Origin: Hortaea werneckii
Taxonomy: Eukaryota > Ascomycota > Dothideomycetes > Mycosphaerellales > Teratosphaeriaceae
DNA length: 64,000 bases
Direction: 5' to 3'
Assembly: GCA_037044905.1 (NCBI GenBank)
Contig: JBAOKB010000166.1
Span: 186,001 to 250,000, forward strand
Positions within the stretch are counted from its first letter, which is position 1; each line of letters begins with the position of its first letter. This document shows, piece after piece, positions 12,012-24,615 of the stretch. The position numbers and the translations under genes are program-made. Below the pieces are notes generated by a model. The model saw only the letters and a program-made list of their open reading frames with translations. It ran no database searches and was not told where the DNA came from.

Positions 12012-14829
12012 TCACTCATCCAGCGCCCACTTGGCATCCCACCTGACCCGCTGACTCATAGCGGCATTAAGCAACCAATCCGTCCTGACGATCCGGGGAA
12101 CCAGCTCCTGCTTCTCCGCCGTACTCCTAAACCCCTTCCACAGCTTCTTCTCCGCGTCGGTAGTGCCGGAAACGAGATAGACACAATCCAACTCGTCCTC
12201 GTCGCCCTGATTCTGACTCTCCTCGCCCACCGCCTCACCACCCTCTCCATCCTCGCTCCCACTCCCTTCATCCCCATGACCCTTCTTCTTCGTCTTCTCC
12301 TCCCCCTCCGACTCCGCCGCGAAGGCGGCATCTTCAACCCCGTGCGGCCCGCGTACATCATGACATCCCCGCCATTAACGCGGATAATCTCCTTAAACGT
12401 CTCGAAGCCGCCCTGGATATCCTTCGTGACGAAGATGGTCCACCCGGCGAGGAGTTTATGCCGGTTCGTCCGCGCGCGGTCCAGAGCCTCAGAAAGTCGG
12501 AAGCCCAACCGGTCCTCGGTCTCGCGATCGTGCAGGAGTGCTGGCTTAGCGGGGAGCTTGCCTTGCTTGAGCGCGGTGTCCAGGTACTTGGAATCGACTA
12601 CCAGCGGGGCCGAGGCGAGCGCGGCGACGAATTTCTTCGTGCGTAGGATCCGTGGCGCGACGAGGATATCGACCGCTTCGGGCTTGTCGGTGAGTTGGAC
12701 ACCGAGCAGACGGAGTTGGGTTTTGTCCGCGTCTTCTTTCTTGGGGTTGCCGATCCAGCGCTCGTCGCCGGTCACCATCATTTTGTATTCGATGGGTGGC
12801 AGCTCTGACGTAGTAGTAGCTCCTGCGGCTGAATGCTTAGCCTTCTTGTTTGTCTTTGTAGGCTTGTCTTGGGTCTCGCCGTCGCTAAGTGCGCTGCCTT
12901 CAGCTGTGACGTCGTAAGTGTTCTCATCGCTCTTGCGCTTCCCAGCCCGCTTGGAGGAGGTGCTGGGGATGAAAAGTCTTCCATGTGGCTAGACCTTCTT
13001 CCCCCGTGCGTCACGCCGCCTGGTCGGCGCATTTCCCTTTGATACTTGATGTGGTCCTCGCCTTGCCCCTTCGATCTCCGTAGAGCTTCAATTTTAGCGG
13101 CACGCCCAGTACTTCTGTTTTCAGGCGTCTCATTCTCCTTCTCCTCGTCCAATAATCGTGGCGTGGTTGTGACATCTTTCTTCGGTCTACCACGGGCCTT
13201 CTTCGCGGTAGTCGGCACCTCAGCCGTACCTTCTTCTTCCATTTCGACGTCTTCAGGGACAGGAGTAGGGGCGGGTTCCTGTGCTGCGCCCTTTGACGTG
13301 CTGTTTTCAGGCATCGCGCTGGAAGCCGGCATAGATTTCTGAGGCGAAGCGTTTGGCTTCTGAGGTTGTGGTGGAGGGACTGCGCCCTGAGCCTGAGCAA
13401 TCTTCTCCGAGAAGAAAGCCTTCTCCACAGCCTTCATATCAAGTGGCGTCTGGCCACAAACTTCGCCCAGGTTCGTTTTATCCGGGAAGGTAGTGTACCG
13501 CTGATTGGTGAGACTCTGGTTCTGACATTTCGCATAGCTCTCTTCCACCCAGAGATGATTGGCGACATGGATATTCCACTCCTGAGCCGCCTCGAACTTC
13601 TCGCTGCGCTTGTGGGCGGTGATCAGATGGCTGTTATCTTGCTTCATCGTCTTAGTAAATCTAGCCCCCAGCAGCGTGATCAGATTCTCCAAATATATAC
13701 GTGCATCGCCGTTGTAGTTGGAAATACTGATGACCATGTTGTGGAAACCTTCTATCCCATTGCGCGGAACGGGATAATGGAGCAGCTTGCTGAGTGGGTT
13801 GGTGTACTTGTTCTTGTTGATTACGTGGTAGAGCCATGGTAAGTTTGCAACTTCTCTGCGCGCAATCGAAGCTTTAATGTAATCGACACCATCGCGGTAT
13901 TGGCCAATGTAAATATCTGCCTCGTCCACATCATCGGTCAATGTCCCGCCGCCATGATTTATGAGACCCTCGAGCGTCTTTTGGAGGTGTGCGCTCAGAT
14001 CCAGATCTTTCGAGAGCATGATCTTCTTGCTCATGAATGCATTCAAGTTCTTCCTTGTCTCCGAAGGTGAAGGGGGTGGGGTATCTGGCAAAGTTGGTGC
14101 AGCACCGAGTGCGCCCGTCGCACCTTCTACGTGCGGAGCATTACCCGGTGGTGGTCGCGCGTCATCGCCTCGGAGAATCTGAGGGTCTGGAAAGACATAC
14201 GGTCTCTCATTGATCTTTTTGCCCAGTCTCAAGCAGTCGTCGAACCAATGCGGCAACACAATCTTGCAGTTGACCTTCTTCGCCCTCGCCGTTTGACACT
14301 TGTCGACCTGATCATTCAGAGTGACTATATGTGTCACCAGCTTCGACAGTGGCCCAGTATACTGCCCTCCCAGTGCAATCACACCTGCGATAATCGCATC
14401 CTTATCCCCCTCTGGCAAGTCGGCACAGGTGAGGACTACGTCCTGGAAATACTGGCTCGGATCCGGGCTATGCTGCCGTGGACCGGCAAGCTTGCCTTTG
14501 CGAGCACTCTGATCAACCCACGAGGGTTTGACGACGAAGATGCCACGCTCGATCGCACGGGTGTACTGCGGGAAGTCGATGTTCGCGGAGATGATGTGTG
14601 TAAGGTGAATCCGTGCGAGGTCAAGATCGGAAGGGTCTGTGTTCACATACTCGCCACCCTGAGACGAGACCATGTCTATGATCTGTTCTGCGTCAGCACG
14701 CCCACCCTCAAGTTTCGCGTCACGCCAGAGAATAGGACTTACCTGCTGCTCATCGACAATGTCCTCGCTCGGGATGACCGTGAAGACGACATCTTCGAAA
14801 ATCGGCCCGCGCGAATCTTCCTCCCCCAT
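12012..14829 (-). CDS. BRC1: Brc1/Rtt107-like multi-BRCT DNA-damage scaffold (two frame breaks)
   Basis: Nuclear scaffold for replication-fork repair; in the known family the C-terminal BRCT pair binds phosphorylated H2A. Start taken at MGEEDSRG (14829), because the 56 residues upstream in the open frame have no family character. An intron at 14683-14742 (60 nt, GTAAGT) keeps frame and joins DEQQ to IIDMVSSQGGEY. N-terminal BRCT repeats are evident: FVVKPSWVDQSARKGK, DPSQYFQDVVLTCADLPEG, KIVLPHWFDDCLRLGK, then more around LPWLYHVINKNKYTNP and WNIHVANHLWVEESY. A basic linker (ARGRPKKDVTTT) follows. Frame breaks occur near 12960-12990 and in the CCCC run at 12338-12341. Beyond them the C-terminal BRCT pair is intact: VDILVAPRILRTKKFVAALA and VPRIVRTDWLLNAAMSQRV. 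About 930 aa. Confidence 0.85.
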
Positions 14830-15201
14830 CTTCCTGTCTGTCTCGCTGGCGTTGCGTTCTTCGGAGAAATGAAGTTGATAATCGCCAGGCTGAGGGGAGA
14901 GGCAATCGCGAAGCTCGGGAAGCGCGTAAAGTGCCACTGCCCACCCCGGGCAAACAGCGGAAATCGTTCCGCTCCGACGCTTGTCTCGCGCGGTCACGTT
15001 ACGCGATACCGTGCAGTAGATCTTTCATGTGATCCAAGAAATTCACTTCAAGATGCTTGTAAGCGGTCAATCGAAATCCTATGCATTTTGCCGAGCCTTA
15101 TGTACATCTATCGTAGTATGGAAATTCTGCTGTTTAGACACACAAAAAATTACCCACGTAACGCCGACGCTATACTTGAACAGATCAACCCATGGTAGCT
15201 T
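14830..15201. other. Intergenic between BRC1 start and BAT stop
   Basis: 372 bp holding the BRC1 upstream region. The open frame of BRC1 runs into it, but I judge that part untranslated. No motif stands out. Confidence 0.5.
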
Positions 15202-16470
15202 CTACACCTTAACGCTCCAGGGGTGCTCCTCTTCACCGTATTGGATCCCTTCTATCCAATCCTTCATACGCTTCGTGATCTCGCCCACCTCAACGCCATC
15301 GGGCAGCCCGCAACCGATCAGATTACCCTGGTATCCGATCGACCGCACAGGCGAGACGACAGCCGCAGTCCCAGACCCGAAAACCTCTAGTAGTCTACCC
15401 TCAGACGCAGCCTCTGCAAGCTCCCGCATGTGGAATCTGCGCTCTGACACTTTCCAGCCTTCCGGCACCAGTCTCTCCTTCGCGAGACCCAGGATGGAAT
15501 CCCTCACCACGCCCTCCAAGATGGTACCGTCTAGCGGTGCAGTGACCAACTCCTTGACTCCATCCCTGCCCACCAAGCAAGCGAAAAGGTTCATCGTCCC
15601 AACCTCCGTGACAAAGTCCTCCTGCTTCCCCGTCTCCGGGTCAATATCCTCGAACAACCACAGGTTCTGGTGGAAACCCCGGCCCGCGGCCTGCATCTGG
15701 GGCACGATACATGGCGCGTAGTTCGCACCGAGCTTACTCGCGCCTACACCACCCGGCCAGGCGCGGACCGCATACGTCGTCGCTTCGAGGCTAATGGCTT
15801 TGAATCCCGTCGGGTAATAGGGACCCACGGGGGAAGCAATCGTATATAGCAATGCCGAGCCCGGGGGTCCTACGCCCAGCGTCCGCTGCGTCCCGATGAT
15901 GTTGGGCCGGATGTACAGACTATACCCCTTCGTGCTGGGGATGAAGCGCTCCTCCATGCGACAGAACTCCTTCAGCAGCTCGATGAACTTGTCCCCTTCG
16001 AACGTCGGCAGCGCGATCCGCGCAGCGCTCTTGTTCATCCGCTTCATGTTCATGTCTGGGCGGAAGAGCCGGACGTTGTTGTCCTTGTCCTTGTACGCTT
16101 TCATGCCCTCGAACGCTTCGAAGGCGTAGTGCAGGACGCATGTGGCCGGGTCGAGGGAGAGGTTCTGGTAGGGCGTTATGCGCGGTGGCAGCCAGCCTTC
16201 GCCTGCGGTCCATTCCAGCGACATCATGTGGTCCGTGAAGGTGCGGCCGAAGACTAGTTGGTCGTGAGGCACGATGGGCTTAGGGGTGGTGGTCTTTTGG
16301 ATTTCGAGCGCGCCCACGTCGATCTGTTTAAGCTTCGGTTCGGCAGAGTCGGGTGCTTGGAGGTTGGTGGCCCATCGTCTTTGCTGGCGGAGGCTCTGGG
16401 TGGAGGGGATGTGTCGCATGAGGTTTCGAGGTATCGTCCGCGGCATGGCGGTACGGAGGGAGGAAGCCAT
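15202..16470 (-). CDS. BAT1: Branched-chain amino acid aminotransferase, mitochondrial form
   Basis: PLP enzyme (class IV aminotransferase) that interconverts leucine, isoleucine and valine with their 2-oxo acids using 2-oxoglutarate. A single uninterrupted exon gives 422 aa. The first 35 residues are Arg/Ser-rich without acidic residues (MASSLRTAMPRTIPRNLMRH), a mitochondrial targeting presequence, hence the mitochondrial form. Motifs: YAFEAFEGMKAYKDKDN, LYIRPNIIGTQ, the PLP-lysine segment GGVGASKLGANYAP (about residues 236-249), TEVGTMNLF and EVFGSGTAAVVSPV. It is divergent from the SCY1 gene, with 477 bp between starts. Confidence 0.96.
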   Translation of the reverse strand: MASSLRTAMPRTIPRNLMRHIPSTQSLRQQRRWATNLQAPDSAEPKLKQIDVGALEIQKTTTPKPIVPHDQLVFGRTFTDHMMSLEWTAGEGWLPPRITPYQNLSLDPATCVLHYAFEAFEGMKAYKDKDNNVRLFRPDMNMKRMNKSAARIALPTFEGDKFIELLKEFCRMEERFIPSTKGYSLYIRPNIIGTQRTLGVGPPGSALLYTIASPVGPYYPTGFKAISLEATTYAVRAWPGGVGASKLGANYAPCIVPQMQAAGRGFHQNLWLFEDIDPETGKQEDFVTEVGTMNLFACLVGRDGVKELVTAPLDGTILEGVVRDSILGLAKERLVPEGWKVSERRFHMRELAEAASEGRLLEVFGSGTAAVVSPVRSIGYQGNLIGCGLPDGVEVGEITKRMKDWIEGIQYGEEEHPWSVKV

Positions 16471-16947
16471 AATGATCGTAGTGCTCCGCTATGAAGTAGA
16501 GAGGGGTGAAAGGGGAGCGGAAAGTGATAAATGCGCACCAATGGCTGTAGAAGGGCGCAATGTGTGACTGGGATTGCCGATGAACGGCTTAGTGGTTGAC
16601 TCGAACTTCACTACAGTCTCCGCGATCGGACTCCCGCGGACCGAACGCCAAGCATACTAGCGTGTCATGTAGCTCGACATACCTCGTACCAGCGAGGGTT
16701 CCATGAATCGAACACTCCATGGACCATTCACCTACACCATTTACGATTTAATGACCGTTACGGCCTTTGACTGAATCCCAAGCACTGTGGGATTGTTTCG
16801 CGACCTTATGATCTTCTAGCGCACTGGGCCTATATTCTGTGAAAGACATCACCTCCATCCACCGCCCTCACACTCCAATGGCACTTTCGTGATAGACCCA
16901 CCCATCCCTGCATTTGAATCCCAAGAAGCGTAAATAATCAATCTACC
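16471..16947. other. Divergent promoter region of BAT1 and SCY1
   Basis: 477 bp between two divergent starts. No clear TATA box or known operator; no open frame of note. Confidence 0.5.
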
Positions 16948-19938
16948 ATGGCCATGTTCAGCAAAGCGCTTTCATCCCTCACCTCCAACATCTCCTCGGC
17001 CTATTCCCTCTCCCAACAACCAACCTCCCTCGCTGGACCCTGGAAGATCTACGACGCTAAGCACCGCAAGACCGGCAAGCCCGCCTCCGTCTTTGTCTTC
17101 TCCCCCAAAGTCCTCGACCAGCAGCAACATGGTGCATTGGGCGGACGAAGCTCGGGGGGAGTCAGTCTTAAGAAGGCGCAGGAGGAAGTGGTGGATAGGT
17201 TGAAGAGAGAGGCGGGAGCGTTGGCACGGCTACGACATCCGAGTATCCTAGAGCTTGCAGAGCCCGTGGAGGAGACGAGGAATGGCGGGCTGATGTTCGC
17301 GACGGAGCCTGTGACGGCTAGTCTGGCACAGGTACTGCAGGATAAAGATGGGTCGGAGCGAGGAGGGGGACGAGGAGGGAGTAGATTTTATGTGGAGGAG
17401 GCGGACGGGACGAGAAGACGGAAAGAGCTGGAGGTGGATGAGCTGGAGATCCAGAAAGGACTTCTGCAGCTGGGCAAAGGGTTAGAATTCCTGCATGAAA
17501 GTGCGGGACTTGTCCATGCAAATCTTACACCTGAGTCGATCTTGATCAACGCAAAAGGGGATTGGAAGATCGCTGGCCTGGCCTTCTGCGGACCGCATGA
17601 GAGCAGCACATCCGCCACAAGCATGCCGCCTATCAGTCTCCACGAAGTCCTCAGCCATGATCCCCGATTACCGCGCAACGTCCAGTTAGACATCGACTAC
17701 ACCTCACCCGACTTCGTCCTAGACAACCACCTCACCTCCAGCGCCGACATGTTCAGCCTCGGCCTGCTCATCGTCGCCCTCTACAACACCCCACACACCT
17801 CCCCGCTCAAGACCAGCGGCAGCCTAAGCACCTACAAACGCACCTTCAGCAGCTCCTCCACGATCCCAACCCAACACAACAACTTCCACGTCCCGACCAA
17901 CAACACCAACCCATTCCCGCCCAAACTCGCCACCGACCTCCTCCCACGCCTCATCACCCGCCGGCCCGCCCAACGCCTCACCGCCCGCGCATTCCAAGAA
18001 GCCGCCTACTTCGACAACATCCTCGTCTCCACCATCCGCTTCCTGGACGCCCTCCCCGCCAAAACCCCGCAGGAGAAAGCAGCTTTTATGCGTGGCTTAC
18101 CGCGCATTATGCCGCAATTCCCAAAATCCGTGCTCGAGAAGAAAGTCCTCCCCGCGCTGCTGGAGGAGATGAAAGATCGCGAGCTGCTGGCGCCGATCCT
18201 GACTTGTGTTTTTGCCATGGTGCAGGCGATGCCGACGGGGAAAAGGGCTTTTGAGGGGGTAGTCGCGCCGAAGTTACGCGAGGTTTTCCTTTCTTCCCCT
18301 ACCGGGCAAGGGGGCGGGAAACACGGGCCTTCGCAACAACAGCAGGCCGCAGGCTGCTGCTGCGGGAGCGGAGAAGGACACGAGCAAAGAAGCCGGCCTC
18401 ATGGTCTTGCTGGAGAACATGAGCACCGTCGCCACGCACTGCGACGGCCGCACCTTCCGCGAGGACATCTTCCCCATCCTCCTCCTCGCCCTCGACGCCT
18501 CGACCACACATGGTCTGGTGGACGCGGCCCTAGGCACCCTGCCGGTTGTCCTGCCCGTGTTGGATTTCAGCACGATCAAGAACGAGCTGTTCCCCGTTAT
18601 TGCCGGGGTTTTCGCGAAGACGAGTAGTCTGGCCATTAAGATAGGGGACTGGAGGCGTTTTATACGCTTTGTGGTGGGAGTGGTAATGGTGGGGTAGGTG
18701 GTGGGGATGATGATCAGGCGGAAGACGATCTCAATGGGGTTGGTGTGCCGGATATGAGGAAAGGCGGGAGGGGTGGGAGTAGTAGTTCGATCATCCTGGA
18801 TAAGTTCACGGTGCAGGAGAAGGTGGTGCCGCTGCTGAAGGGGATCAAGACCAAGGAGCCTGGCGTTATGATGGCGGCGTTGAAAGTCTTTAGGCAGGTG
18901 GGCGAGGTGGCGGATTCGGAGTTTTTGGCTGTCGAGGTTCTGCCCGTGTTGTGGCAGATGAGTCTGGGGCCGTTGTTGAATCTGCAGCAGTTCCAGGCGT
19001 TTATGAGGTTGGTTAAGAGGCTGAGTGAGCGGATCGAGCGCGAGCAGACGAGGAAGTTGCAGGAGATGGGTGGAGGGAATGGTGGGGTTGGAGTGGGTGG
19101 AGTCGGTGCGAGAAGAGCCCAGCAGGTCGGCAGCGGCGGGGCAAGTAATGGACTCAGCAATGGCGAGGACGCGGATTTTGAGACTCTAGTCTCAGGACGG
19201 AAACCCGTAGCTGTTGGGAACGACGATCTGATGAACGACTGGGGTGTCCCTTCTACGGCTCCGGCACAACCACTAGGAACACAAACTTACACGGCCAAGA
19301 AAGCGAACGATCAGCCGACCTTCTCATGGCAGACCCCTTCTTCCCCCGCACCCTCCTCGACCCCTTCGGCGCCTCAGCAGCCCGCAATGAACGCGTTACG
19401 TTCCGGCGCGCAGCCGGCCGCGAGGACCATAACTCCCGACCAGACCCTCTCGTCCTTCGCCTCCCTCACCCCGCAAAGCGCCTTCTCCCAGCCCTTACAG
19501 CCGACCCGGACCGGCAGCCAAACCGGTACAAGCATGGGCTCCATGCCTCTCAGACCCGCACAACCACCGCAACAGTCTTCCAACTTCAATAGCAATGGAA
19601 CGAGTCTCGACTGGTCAGCAGCGGCTGCTTCGAAGAATGCGAACTGGACTGTGCCTAAACCTCCCCAGCAACAACAACGGCAGATATCGGGACAGGGCAC
19701 GAACGGTTTCGGCGCTACGTCCAAGCCTCTCGGAGCCGGTTTCGGTATCCCGCCTCCGCCTATGAGTCCCCAGAATGTCGGACAGTTTGGACAGCTGGGT
19801 GCGGGGCAGCGGCAGGGGAGTTGGGGGACGGGACAGCAGCAGCAACGGCAGCAGCAGCAGATGAGTGGTAGTAGCAGTGGTGGTGGAGGCGTTGGAGGGG
19901 GAGGGACAGGGTTGGATCGGTATGAGAGTTTGATTTGA
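16948..19938 (+). CDS. SCY1: SCY1-like pseudokinase (two frame breaks)
   Basis: SCYL2-type pseudokinase; known relatives act in clathrin/TGN-endosome traffic. N-terminal kinase-like domain (residues about 30-350) begins GPWKIYDAKHRKTGKPASVF. It lacks catalytic residues: the HRD loop reads VHANLTPESILI and the DFG site is IAGLAF, both normal for this family. A HEAT-like region follows (FPKSVLEKKVLPALLEEM, LTCVFAMVQAMPTGKRAF). The frame breaks in the GGGGGCGGGAAA stretch about 18309-18320 and resumes with EKDTSKEAGLMVLLENMS; it breaks again near 18643, after SSLAIKI, and resumes with LEAFYTLCGGSGN and FTVQEKVVPLLKGIKTKEPG. The C-terminus is Gln/Gly/Pro-rich low-complexity sequence (DWSAAAASKNANW, GLGAG motifs). 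About 996 aa, usual for fungal members. Confidence 0.9.
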
Positions 19939-20746
19939 GGACGTTTTTAAAGATGGAAATGTGATACCCCCTTTCACTTTTTTTTTTTTTTTTTTCGGAT
20001 CTGTGTTTTCCGCGACGATGTTATTGGCGACGGTGCATTTGGTTCAGTACGCAATTCACTATCCTTCTCTCGAGAGAGACGTGGTCGTGATCGGTCTTTT
20101 TTTTTTTTCTATTTTTTCTTTTGGTGGATACAGCCTGAGTTGTTATTTCTCGGGCTCTCACGATGGTTTCTGGTGAGTGATTAGTCAGGGTGTTGCAGAC
20201 GATTCCACATGTATTCATGCCTATAGGTAATCACATTGTTACCGCCCGGCGAGATATTCCCGTGTGTCTCCCTTTCAAGAGCACGTGCTCCATGAAAACA
20301 TTTGTTGGGGAGGATGGAAGGCGTGCGCTTCTTTTCAATGTCTGGACCAATCAGAAGGCGGAGTCGTCGCAGGTGGTCGTGAGCGTTCGGGTTGCTTGAG
20401 GATGGGCGGGCCACTCAGCCAACCGCCGTCTTCTCCCCACCCACGATGTCGCGTGCCCTCTCCCTCCTCTCTCATTATTATCACCCTACTACTCCAGTCT
20501 TCCACACACACCTTTTAGGGTTGATTACCGTAGGTTGCACTTCTGTTCTTATAGGTCCAATTTCCTCGCGTCACGCGTGTAGTATAAGGTAGGTAGCCAT
20601 CTCTCTTCTCACCCACCTTTCTTCCCCATTTCCTCCTCGTCTTCCTATATCCTTCTCTTCTTACCACAGACGGCTTCTTCCACAAGACAGCATTCCTCGT
20701 TCTTGGCCTGTATCTGAAAACTCGTCCTGCCACGGCCGAGGTCACA
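19939..20746. other. Intergenic with poly-T tract; bHLH gene upstream region
   Basis: SCY1 3' flank with a T18 run (19978-19995) and a T-rich patch near 20098-20120, then the promoter of the bHLH gene. A CCAAT sequence lies at 20345-20349. No gene seen. Confidence 0.5.
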
Positions 20747-22543
20747 ATGCCTCGTCCGAACCCACCGCCTACACCCGGCTCATCCAGCGACATCCGAGGG
20801 AAGGAGGCCGATCTGCTCGCACCGGCCTTTGACCTTCCCCCGACCGCCTATTGTCCGGAGCAGGATCGAGCCAGTAGCAACTCGTCCGTCGTATCGTCTG
20901 CAAATGGCTCAGACAGCTCCTACAGACCGGCTTCATCCGGAGTCGCCGGTGAATCTCGCAAGCGCTCTGCACCTCACCCGGGTCCCGTGATCACCACAGA
21001 TGACTTCACTCTCCCTCCGCCGCCAACGAGGTCCCGGAAAATCATCCAGATGAGGCCTCGAGGGCCAGCACAACATGATCCGTCGCCCGCCCAATCATCA
21101 CAGGGTGTAGCCAGAACGCAGACGGCTGGCACGCAAGGTGGCAAGCGGAAACAGAACGCTACCGGCCAGACGGCTGCGGGGCGTAAGATCGCGCGTAAGA
21201 CGGCTCATAGTCTGATTGAGCGCAGGAGACGTTCGAAGATGAATGAGGAGTTTGGGGTGTTGAAGGAGATGATCCCGGCGTGTCAGGGGCAGGAAATGCA
21301 TAAGTTGGCTATTTTGCAGGTAAGTACGGGGCGAGATTATTGTCCATGCTGTTGAATTTATCTTTAACGGATTGTCAGGCAAGCATTGAATACCTTCGCT
21401 ATCTGGAGCAATGCATATCGGACCTTCAAGCCCAGACGCACTCGTCTCCATCTCTCCCGCCACCTTCTGCAAGAAGCACTCGGAATATGCATAATGATGA
21501 CGAGATGGACGACAACGACGACGACGAAGATGAAGAAATGCCTGACCAAGAATCAGAGGGAGAAAAAGAGGAATCCCAACCAACAGCAACAGCAGCACCA
21601 ACCCGCGCCAACTCCCTCATTTCCCTCCCCTCGCTCTCCCAACTCTACCCAGCGAACTCGACCTCACCCCCCATCTTCCCCCAATCCGACACCACCCCAA
21701 GCGCCCGACACTTCAGCATCTCCTCCGCTTCGCAACCCAGCTATAGTCCCTACATCCACTCCCACCACGCCTCTCCGGCTTTCGGTCCGCAACTCCCCCT
21801 TTACCATCCTCCTCCTCCTCCTCCTCAAGCCACCGCGAACCACCAGGGAAATAACCACTTCGGGCTCGGAAGTCCGGCGTTGAAACCTTTGGACTCCTCT
21901 TTCTCCTTCCCTCGAGGATCAGAAGAATGCAAAGTACGGTTCTATCAAGGGTAGCAGCACCAGTAGCAACGACAACCCCACCCGTCTCCAACCACAACGA
22001 AACCAACGCAACCCTCCCTCCCCACCCACTCCTACCGCCGCCCCTTCTCCCTCGCTCGAGCAGGACGCAACCTCCGCCGCCGCCATGGCGCTGAGTATGC
22101 TCAACTCCTCCACAACCGCCTCCCGTCCCGCCCCTTCCACCTCCTCTCCCTTCTTCTCCCAAAGAAGAAGGTCATTAGACCCTCCACGGCAGGAAGCAGA
22201 AGGCGGAACCCGCGAGAGAGATGCAGATATCTGGGCTGGGAGGGTGCCGGGGAATTGCCGCCCTCTCCCGCGATCCTGCTGCTTCCCCGCTTCCGGTTGT
22301 CGAGTGGAGCGGGGGGAGGATGGATGGGCTGTAGGGCCATCGCAGCAGCAGTGGAGGGGGGGTTGGGGTTCTGAGTCCTTTGGGCCTTCTGAGGGGTTGG
22401 GGGCGGGTGAGTCGGGGAGGGGTGGGGGTCGGGGTAGGAGGTTGGATGGTGATGATGCTGGGAACGGAAGTGGTAGTGGTGGTGGTGGAATAGGAGGAGG
22501 AGTGGGTGGGGGGATTTCGGTACGGGATCTTTTGAGTAGTTGA
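20747..22543 (+). CDS. bHLH transcription factor, Esc1-like (frame break in C-terminal half)
   Basis: Nuclear E-box-binding regulator. Exon 1 is 20747-21319; the intron 21320-21378 (59 nt, GTAAGT, CAG) falls inside the HLH; exon 2 starts at 21379. The bHLH region is clear: basic segment KTAHSLIERRRRSKMNEEF with the E-box contacts (H, E, RRR), helix 1 GVLKEMIPAC, loop, and after the intron ASIEYLRYLEQCISDLQ. An acidic stretch follows (DDEMDDNDDDEDEEMPD), then Ser/Pro-rich sequence. The frame must change near 21910 (SFPRGSEE to LEDQKNAKYGSIKG) so that AAAMALSMLNSS and the C-terminal ISVRDLLSS can be reached; both are typical of the fungal Esc1-like group. The segment 22230-22370 may hold further breaks. 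Target genes are unknown. Confidence 0.83.
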
Positions 22544-23342
22544 GAGGAGCGAGAGAGGAAGCATAACGGAGAGAGAGAGAGAGAGAGAGGAATGGGGTCA
22601 AGATTAAGAGGCAAAATGAATAAACAGTGTTGTAGGGCTTGCCCCTTCCATTCTAATCATCTCCTTTCCTAGCTCTCTTCTTCTCTCATTTCCAATTCTT
22701 TATTCAATTTCTTTGCTTTTCTCTTTTCCTTTTCGTTTTTTAACCTTTCCTCCCCTTGCTTTTTTGCGTTATGATCTTTCTTTTTTTTAAAAAAAAAAGT
22801 CAAAAAAAGAGAGAGAGAGAGAGAGAAGGGATGGATTACTTGAAAGGCAAAGAACCAAGCATGAACAGAAAAAGTAGGGTGGGATGGAGATAAGATGTCT
22901 CAGCGAGAGAAAGGTACTCTTAATAAGAATGAGATAGTCTCCATGGACGTTTCACTTCCTTGGTATCACGCTTAGCGAAGATCTCGAATCAATATGCAAG
23001 GAATGGATAGGTGGGTTTATTTTCATCCCGTTTTTTTTTTTTAACTTTTTTCTTTCTTTCTAGGAAGGAAAGGAATGATATGTGAGGAAAGAGAGAGGGC
23101 GTCTAAACCGAAAGAATTAGTAGACGGCTTGAAGGTGACCATGCCGCGAGGGAAGAAAAGGGAAGAGAGAACAATTGACGGAGAAGGAATGAGGTCAGGA
23201 AAAGAAGAATATAGTTCCCAAGGCTGGGTGAAAGCGAAGATAGGAGACTGAATGCGGCGGAAATTTGGTCAAGAAGATAGATAGATACCTTTACAGTGTG
23301 TGGAGTCTCCCTTTACAAGAAGGGACGAAAGGAACCCCCCAC

Positions 23343-23387
23343 AAAAAAAAAAAAAAAACCAAAACCAAAAAAAAAAAAAAAAAAAAA
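23343..23387 (+). repeat. Poly-A rich block
   Basis: Runs of 16 and 21 A separated by CC-AAAA-CC. Confidence 0.9.
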
Positions 23388-24408
23388 GGAGGCCGGGGGC
23401 TTGGGGGAAACATATAAAGGGTCATTTGTCGCTATACTGGAGCTGCTTCTCCCCGATTCCTACATCAACTTATACTGATGATATTTACATCCCCTCGAAA
23501 AATCTGGCAATAGTGATAACGTAATTCATCGACACAAATCATGCATGGCTTCATCAAGCAATCCCTCCCATCCCTATTTCCCATTTTGCACATTTTTCCC
23601 CACCTTATCCTGGCGGCCTTTCCAGTCCCTGTTTCCATTTCCTCTTCCCTTCCCTTCCCCGCATATGTCCTCTTTCCCTAACACCAACCCCCTAGTAATT
23701 TTGACCCCAATATATCCTTCTTTATTCGAGGGACCAGGGAAAGGGGAAGGGGGGAAAGAAAATCGGATGTCCATCGTGATTCTTTCATCCCCTGCGATGT
23801 TTGCCCGCTTCTGTAATCCTCCCTTTCCCATCCTATCCATCCCTATCCATCTAAACATTTTATCCCCCTTTAACTTGCGCCAGAATGGATAGAATAGTAT
23901 GAGCACGCGACAACCCAGAAATGCCCAAGCGAATCCTTCCTCTCCCTTCCTCCTGAAGAAGAAGAAGAAAAAGAAGATTGTTTCTCGAGCGAGGCCCGTT
24001 TCGCGGGGGGATCCCTTCCCTTAATTTCAATTTTCGTTATCCATCATTATCCTCGCTCCCTGCCTCCCTCCCTCCCTCCCTCCCTCCTCGCCTAGGACTT
24101 GACACCAGGAAAATCCCACTTCACCCCTCTTTGGCTGTGGCTGGGTCTCTTCTTCCTCTCTTTCCCGTCTTTCGTGCGACGAGAAGGAAGGCAAAGAGGG
24201 AAGGAAGGGAGGGGGGGGGGGGGGAAAGGAGGGGGAATCGTGGCACGACACCGGCCCCCCCCCCTCCCACAACAAAAAACGGGGAAAATCCCCGACCCTA
24301 TTTTTTTTTTTTTTTTTTGCCCCTCCCCCCATTCTTCGAAAAGTCCAAGTTTCTGGGACTCTTGATATCTCCCAACCATGGGAATGCGAGAGGAGAATGC
24401 GTGCGTGC

Positions 24409-24412
<4 letters not shown>

Positions 24413-24471
<59 letters not shown>
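24413..24471 (+). repeat. GT dinucleotide microsatellite
   Basis: About 29 perfect GT units, preceded by GTGC repeats from 24400. The longest perfect microsatellite in the window. Confidence 0.97.
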
Positions 24472-24473
<2 letters not shown>

Positions 24474-24615
24474 ACAGACAGGAGGAGGGACGGACAGGAT
24501 TCGGACAGGAGGAGGGACGGACAGGAGTAAGGCAGGGAAACAAGTCACAGAATGGACGGTCCGTTCTTTTCCTTCCCAGCAGCCCCCCTCTCCATCTGCC
24601 TGCCTGCCTGCCTCT

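Larger units (their letters stand above)
22544..24615. other. Low-complexity intergenic region, convergent
   Basis: 2.1 kb between two convergent stops, made largely of polypurine, polypyrimidine and simple repeats: GA runs at 22570-22588 and 22810-22826, an A-rich block at 23343-23387, a CCCT run at 24063-24086, poly-G near 24211-24224, poly-T at 24301-24318 and a long GT microsatellite. Open frames here are repeat artefacts; I see no gene. Confidence 0.7.

Noticed and set aside
14830..14997. Upstream extension of BRC1 to an earlier ATG (56 residues)
   Set aside because: No similarity to the family start; MGEEDSRG leads straight into the first BRCT strand.
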